DNA of 64,000 bases from Gonium pectorale. Taxonomy: Eukaryota; Chlorophyta; Chlorophyceae; Chlamydomonadales; Volvocaceae. The position numbers and the translations under genes were made by a program. The notes below the pieces were generated by a model. It saw only the letters and a program-made list of their open reading frames with translations. It did not search any database and had not been told where the DNA came from. Below, piece after piece: positions 58,780 to 64,000 of this stretch. The stretch is taken from NCBI GenBank assembly GCA_001584585.1, contig LSYV01000006.1, forward strand, positions 194,282-258,281, given 5' to 3'. Position 1 is the stretch's first letter, and each line of letters begins with the position of its first letter.

Positions 58780-58784
58780 TGTAA
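58780..58784 (+). promoter_or_regulatory. Candidate TGTAA polyadenylation signal
   Basis: TGTAA 56 bp after the stop codon of the small single-exon gene, same strand. Confidence 0.5.
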
Positions 58785-61131
58785 GCATGCGTACGAGCGG
58801 TTACTCATATTGCGAGTAGGCTGATGATGCGAAGGGACGTCAGTGTCAGGTTGCCTGCCGTGGTTTTGGTTATGTGTGTTGTGTTGGGCAGCAAGCAACA
58901 TGCTTTGCATGCGCTTAGGATGCACACGCTTAACTCGCAGAAGGTGCGAGTCCTGGCAGGTGCATTCCTGGGCACGACTGGCCATAAAAGCCTGGGAAGT
59001 GTGCGATACCAAACCTTAGCGGCGGCGGTGCCCATGGCCCGACGCTACTACTGCGCGGCGCCAACGCAGTAACCCTGAAGTGCAGCTAATGATAACTATT
59101 CCGACGTTGCTGGACGTTTCGCTTGCATGGGTCCACAACTCGGCGTGTTAGGCATGCGCCAGGGGCGCCGGTAGGCGCACCCTGGGTCTGGAAGGGGCGG
59201 GTGAGGAAGGCGTCGAGAGGGGAGCGCGGGATGCATTGTGTAGGGGGCAGCCCGTAACTGCATGACTGTGTGTGGCGGTAGTTCCTTATGTCCGCGCGCC
59301 GTTGTGTTGGCGGATCGGCGCCATGCGGGGAGGTCCCGTGGGCAGACATCGCAGCGTTACGGCGCGCGACGTGCAACGCGGCCGGTAATTCTGAGTGGGG
59401 GTGCGTGGAGGGCTGCGGTATCGCACACGCGACACGGACGCGCGGCGAGGTGCCTGGGTGCCGAGACGCAAGCCCGTGCCTGCCAGTGCGGTGTGGTGGA
59501 GAGTACCATGGAAGCAGGTCGTTGGGGGAGCCTCTGCGCATGTTGCATGTTTTGTTGACCGCTGTATGTGTAAACTGTACCGGTGCGCGTTAGTACAGGA
59601 TTAACCTACGTGCACGTTGAGAGACCTGCATGGCGTAGCATTACCCATTGTCGTTGTTATTAACCATTTGATGTGTTTTAGGGAGGTCAGTCAGGTCAGG
59701 CTTTACGAGGCGCTCCTGGCGGCGCAACAAGCTGTAAGTGACCTGCGGGTCGGTTGTGACGGCGAGCCGCCACATAGGCCGCTTAGAAGCCTCGTACCGA
59801 CGGCTCGGCAATGGCCGGGCGGCATTGGTGATATGGTCCCCTATGACTGGGCTAACGCGTCTTCCCACTTGTGCGGCTTGATAACAGGTGGGAGGCGAGA
59901 CCGATGCACACGACTCGGGCCCGATGCGAACTCGCAGGTCATGTGCATGGCACATTTTGCCAATCCCCTTGTAACTGCCCGGTAAGCTGAGCAGCCCGGG
60001 GCCTCGCGAAGCTCCATGGGAGGGTACAAGTAACGTATACACACCGCACGCGTTGCACGGTGCCGCACGCTCGATATTGGCAAAACGTAGGCGCTACAGC
60101 GCCAATCAACGGCGCGATCGGGATGGGGCCAGAAGCGGAGGGCCGGTGCGCTCACACGGCTCAGCATCCCACGGGAGCCCTAACCTAGGATTGATCCGGT
60201 AGTCGGTGCCAAAGGGGAGGCGCGGCCAATCTGAGCAGGGCCTGTCCCGGCTCCCGGGTGCCGCCAAAGCGCATGCACTCCCAGCTGCATGCGCGGCCTC
60301 TCCTTGCCTCTAGCGGAGCATCAACGCCGAGAAATCATGCGCCAAGACCGACAAATCGCTGGGATCGCAGTGCTCTTTTGAAAAACAGATCGGATGCACA
60401 CGAGCCGCCTGTAAACGGAGACGGGAGCACTGCCCTTCACGCCTCCGGATTGCTCCGCCAGCGGAGGCCACATAGGCATGTGGTGTTCCCCGCCCGCCGC
60501 CCTTTAGACGCACGTACACAGTAATACCACATGAAGCTTCCGAACGCTTAACTGATATTCGTCAAGATGAGAATACATGCAACAGAGCACCATTTCACTA
60601 ATGTACACTTGGCGGATGGGAGAAACCCACGCCACGCCAGAGCAAGGGTCCTACACGCCCGAGGGGCCCTTCGAGCTGCAATCACGAACGCGCGTCCTGC
60701 ACAACCTGCGCACCGCCCATAAGCTCCAGAGTGTGCTATCTCTCGATGCGGTGTTCGGCCATGTTCACTACTGCCCTTGCAACATCATTGCAAGAGACGT
60801 GGAAGCGCGCGCCGTCGAGGTGCCGCGGCTCTCCTTGGAGTGGCCCCGACCCGGCCCGCGCCGCGCCGCTCATTAACCCACTTGGCGCCCCTCCCACGCC
60901 GCACCCCACCTCCCGTGTCGCGGTGCCGCCCACCATCCGCCATGTGGATGGTTTCCCCCTGGCCACCAGTTGGGCCCCCTGGCGGCTGCCAGTTGGGCGG
61001 GGCACGTGGAGGTGGCGTCTCGGGGCGAGCTCTCGATCATCGGCGTCGAGCCACACCCGTGCTTTCTCGCCCACCAAGCCCCGACACAGGCCGGCTGGTG
61101 TCGCCGCCCACCACGGCCGCACCGTGGCCGT

Positions 61132-61161
61132 GGCCTAAGACGGGAGAGCCCGTCTTAGGCC
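61132..61161. repeat. Perfect 13-bp hairpin with AGAG loop
   Basis: GGCCTAAGACGGG (61132-61144), AGAG, CCCGTCTTAGGCC (61149-61161). It is an uninterrupted palindromic stem in otherwise ordinary non-coding DNA, downstream of the minus-strand porphobilinogen deaminase gene. Confidence 0.85.
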
Positions 61162-61593
61162 CTCATTAATGCCTCACCGGCGTGGCGCAAGCACGAGCCG
61201 CCGAGGGCGCCCACACCGCCTCCGCTTACGGTATGCCCTCAGCGCGCCAGCTGGGGCGTGAGGCCAGGTCGCAGGCACGGCCGCAAGGAGCCGCGGCCGG
61301 ACAGCGGCGGAGATGCGCCTGACCTTCAGGCGACGGACCAGGCCGCAGCAGCCAGCCCTTGCTCCACACACCCATAACTGGCCGGCTGCGGCAGCCGGGG
61401 CGCGGGGCTCGTGGCGGTGCGCGCGCCACGCCGCTGACCAGCAGGGCTGCGGTGGGGGCCCTCCGGACGAAGGCCCACACAGCGGGCTGCAGATCGCGAC
61501 GCCCGTCCCGGGTGAGAGCGCCCGCCACAAGGCCCGAACGGAACAGAGGCGGGCATCGGCGGCCTGCGGGGCCGCTGGCGCCCGCACCTGCGC

Positions 61594-64000
61594 TCACTGC
61601 GGCAGCCAGCCCTGGCCGGCGGCGGTCATGCGCAGGATGCTGCCGTACAGCGACCCGAGCTCCTCCGCGTCGTCCACGCCGGACACCTGCCGCTGGAACT
61701 CGGTGTACCTGCCGAGGGAGGGGGTATAGGGTATGGGGGATGGGGCAGGTGGGCGGGGCAGCTGGATGGGAGATTGGTGGTTAACAGTTACCTGGCGGTT
61801 GGCCGCTGGGCCGGAGCACGTTAACGACAGAGGCGCCAACTGCTACCCGCGCCCGCGCAGTGGAAGCACGGCAAAGTTCAGTAGCCCCCGCCCGCCTTTG
61901 CCTCGCTCTTTTGGCGCCCTTCCTCCCTCCCTCCCTGCCCAGCCCGGACCTCGCACCCCAGGGGGGGGCAGCGCGCGGCTGCGGACTCCTCCCAGATGGT
62001 ACAGGCCGCAGCCGCACAGAGTTGGCCTGGCTGCAAGTGCTCCATCGCCAGATCCCCACACTGCGACCGCCGCGCCAGCGGCGCAGCGCTTTGCACACAT
62101 CCTACGTCCTGCCCCCTGTCCCACTACAGTACCTGCAGGAGCACTCTTGCCACCCACCTGAGCAGTTGTGTCCCCTCCAGGTCGGACACAAAGCAGTCCA
62201 GGTCCAGGTACCCGCCGCCGCCGCGGCTGTCGCCACCGGCCTCGGGACCCGACGCCCCCGCCGGCGCGTCGCTGTAGCGGACGTTGCAGGCCCAGGCAAT
62301 GTCCGGGAAGGCCTGCCCGCCGCGCGCAGCCTCCTCACTGCCCAGCAGCGCCGCCAGGCAGGCTCGCTCGGCCGCCAACTCGAGCATGGTGGGGCCGTGG
62401 GAGAAGGACGACAGCAGGCTGCCAGTGCAAGTGCCAGTTCGCGGGGTTGGAGGGGGGGCGGGGAGGGGCGGGGAAGGGAATGGAGGGGCGGGGGAGCTGA
62501 GGGGCGGGGGGCGGGATCTCCGGCCGCGTCCCGTATGCCGGCATGTGGCTCCAATGCAGCACGAAAGTGAACATCTGCGAAGTGGGGGAGCACGGCGCTG
62601 GCCCAGCTGCTGCTGCGAGGCCGGGCACAGGTGGGCCCCACCCTCCTACCAAGGGCTCGCGACATCAGCTGACGACATCCGCGCACAGCGCGACCCGCCC
62701 AGCAGGTGCCCCGCAGACCGCGCCACCGACTGCCTCCCGACCACCCTCGTGAGGGCATCTCAACCCCTGACCCATGCTTCTTTTGGGAGGCGAGTAGCGG
62801 CGTCCCTTCCGTCCCATTGCCGCTGGGGCCCCGGCCCCAACTTTGCTTCGGGATGACATGCGCCTTTGGCCTCGCTAGTGGCGAAAGACTTTCCAGTTCT
62901 CGGACCCCCACCTTCGCTTCGTCGGCCTCACCCTCTGACCCATGGGTCGTCCTCGCGGCACACCACCCCGACCGCTCCCTGGCACGCCGCCGGCAGCATC
63001 TCGTCCGTACTCAGTACGGCACTGGCCACGTGCGAAACTCCCAGCCGCTCCAGGCCTGGTCGGGCGTGTGTGTGTGGCGGCGGGTGGAGGGGGTTTGAGA
63101 GACATGGTTCTACAGGAACGAGCTGGGTGATTGCGGCGTTCGGGGATGTGATGGAGGGGCAGTCGATGCAAGCGGGTGGCGGAGGAGGAGCATCGGCAGC
63201 TTGCACAGTCTTACTAGTCAGCAAGTGCAGCCGAGAAACGTCTGTGCCTTGGTTGCAAATCATCCAACTTCTCGGCCCGTGCAACACAGTGCAAGGACCC
63301 CCAACCTCCCAGCCGGTACCGGTCTACTGCTATTCGAGCTCACAAAGCCAAGGCAGCTGCGAGGGTTGTTGCTACTACCGTGTCCCCTTCCTACCCCCGC
63401 AGGCCCACCACCGCGGCCCCCCATGCAGCCCCACCCTGCCACCGCCCGCCATAAGCACTCATACCCCACACACCCGGCCCCCCCAACCCCGCCGGCTGCC
63501 CACCCGCCAGCGCCAGCACAGTGGCGCTGATCTCCCGCGCCCTCAGCTTCTCCAGCCGGGCGTCCACGTTGCCGCGCAGCTGCACCACCTGCGGCAACAA
63601 CCCGGCGGGGTGGAGGGGAGAACCCGAATGGACACCCGACGGGCTGCCGGGAGACGGCAGGAGGAAGCCCTAAGAACACCGGGTTCTGGGTCGTCGATAA
63701 TGTTGCCGGATGCCCTTTGTTGACACAAGGCTGCGCAATCGAGTTGAAGAGGAGTGGAGCCGATGGAGCAGGACTCGCCCAGGCAGCAGGCAAAGGCCTA
63801 GCCTCCAGGGTTTTGGGACACAGTGGCGCGGCGGCGTGCAGCAAGGCATATTGGCCTCGCCCTGGACAGCGGACCGCCCCGGCTTTGGACGCGTGCCCCA
63901 TGGACGCACCCAACACCGACGTCCCGCCACGGATCCGTACGCACGCCCTCGGCCCGCCCGCCCACCCACCTGCAGGTGCGGGTAGGCGTGCCTGATCTGC
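61594..64000 (-). CDS. PBGD: Porphobilinogen deaminase (hydroxymethylbilane synthase), partial, lacking the cofactor cysteine
   Basis: Exons (minus): 64000-63970 (continues off the edge), 63588-63504, 63055-62932, 62418-62158 and 61708-61594 (TGA). Phases agree; the visible C-terminal part is about 204 residues. It matches the family in order: QIRHAYPHLQVVQLRGNVDA with RLEKL, ATVLALAGLERLG, STDEMLPAACQGAVGVVCRE, and AERACLAALLG, followed by the C-terminal domain. The enzyme condenses four porphobilinogens in chlorophyll and heme synthesis, normally in the plastid. In the family the helix ERA-x-L-x-x-L-x-G-x is followed by a Cys in a GxCxxPI motif that carries the dipyrromethane cofactor. Here the stretch reads GSEEAARGGQAFPDIAWACN with no Cys at that place. 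It may be a diverged paralogue. A Gly/Ser-rich insert (APAGASGPEAGGDSRGGGG) also extends the third domain. Confidence 0.85.

Larger units (their letters stand above)
58725..61593. other. Convergent intergenic region
   Basis: No convincing gene. The left part is moderate-GC sequence. From about 60730 to 61590 GC rises and frames are open on both strands without family motifs. A perfect hairpin lies at 61132-61161. The 3' UTR of the porphobilinogen deaminase gene should lie in the right part. Confidence 0.55.

Noticed and set aside
60736..61122. 128-codon minus-strand ORF (FHVSCNDVARAVVNMAEH)
   Set aside because: A short natural-looking piece, but the rest is Gly/Arg/Ala noise and no exon joins it in phase; not enough for a gene call.
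1..64000. CRISPR arrays, telomere repeats (TTTTAGGG or TTTAGGG) and rRNA genes
   Set aside because: No regularly spaced repeats with spacers, no telomere arrays and no rRNA core motifs were seen.

Overview
This window is nuclear DNA of a unicellular or colonial green alga, most likely in the Chlamydomonas/Volvox group. The evidence is: GC-rich coding DNA; many short exons joined by GT-AG introns; Ala/Gly/Pro/Gln-rich spacers inside proteins; a flagellar dynein light chain; TGTAA-type polyadenylation signals after several genes; and a retroelement fragment. Nothing bacterial is visible (no operons, no CRISPR). Gene models were built by hand from splice sites whose phases agree across each join, so most coding regions here are multi-exon and are not visible as one long ORF.

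Layout, left to right. 1-3 kb: minus-strand gene for a large coiled-coil, low-complexity protein running off the left edge. 7.3-12.3 kb: minus-strand TKL-like protein kinase with very large inserts and a 20-N gap. 15.1-16.3 kb: plus-strand Tctex-type dynein light chain (Tctex2b/DYNLT2B-like), complete in 5 exons. 17.5-21.4 kb: minus-strand SWIM + RING zinc-finger protein (probable E3 ubiquitin ligase), complete in 7 exons. 21.4-41.2 kb: gene-poor island with dispersed short repeats, a LINE 3' fragment, a possible tRNA-derived SINE and two ORFs that share a short conserved motif. 41.2-46.2 kb: minus-strand gene for a 1024-residue protein with three degenerate GYF-like modules and a run of 70 glutamines. 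46.6-50.3 kb: plus-strand F-box/leucine-rich-repeat protein, divergent from the previous gene across a 423-bp shared upstream region. 52.1-56.3 kb: minus-strand old-yellow-enzyme family flavin oxidoreductase, complete in 10 exons. 58.1-58.7 kb: plus-strand single-exon gene for a small protein with an organelle-targeting-like N-terminus. 61.6-64 kb: minus-strand porphobilinogen deaminase (heme/chlorophyll synthesis) running off the right edge; it lacks the cysteine that carries the dipyrromethane cofactor.

The genes are functionally unrelated neighbours, as expected for a eukaryotic chromosome. The items most worth a second look are the triple GYF-like/polyQ protein, the cofactor-cysteine-less porphobilinogen deaminase, and the dispersed short repeat family of the gene-poor intervals.
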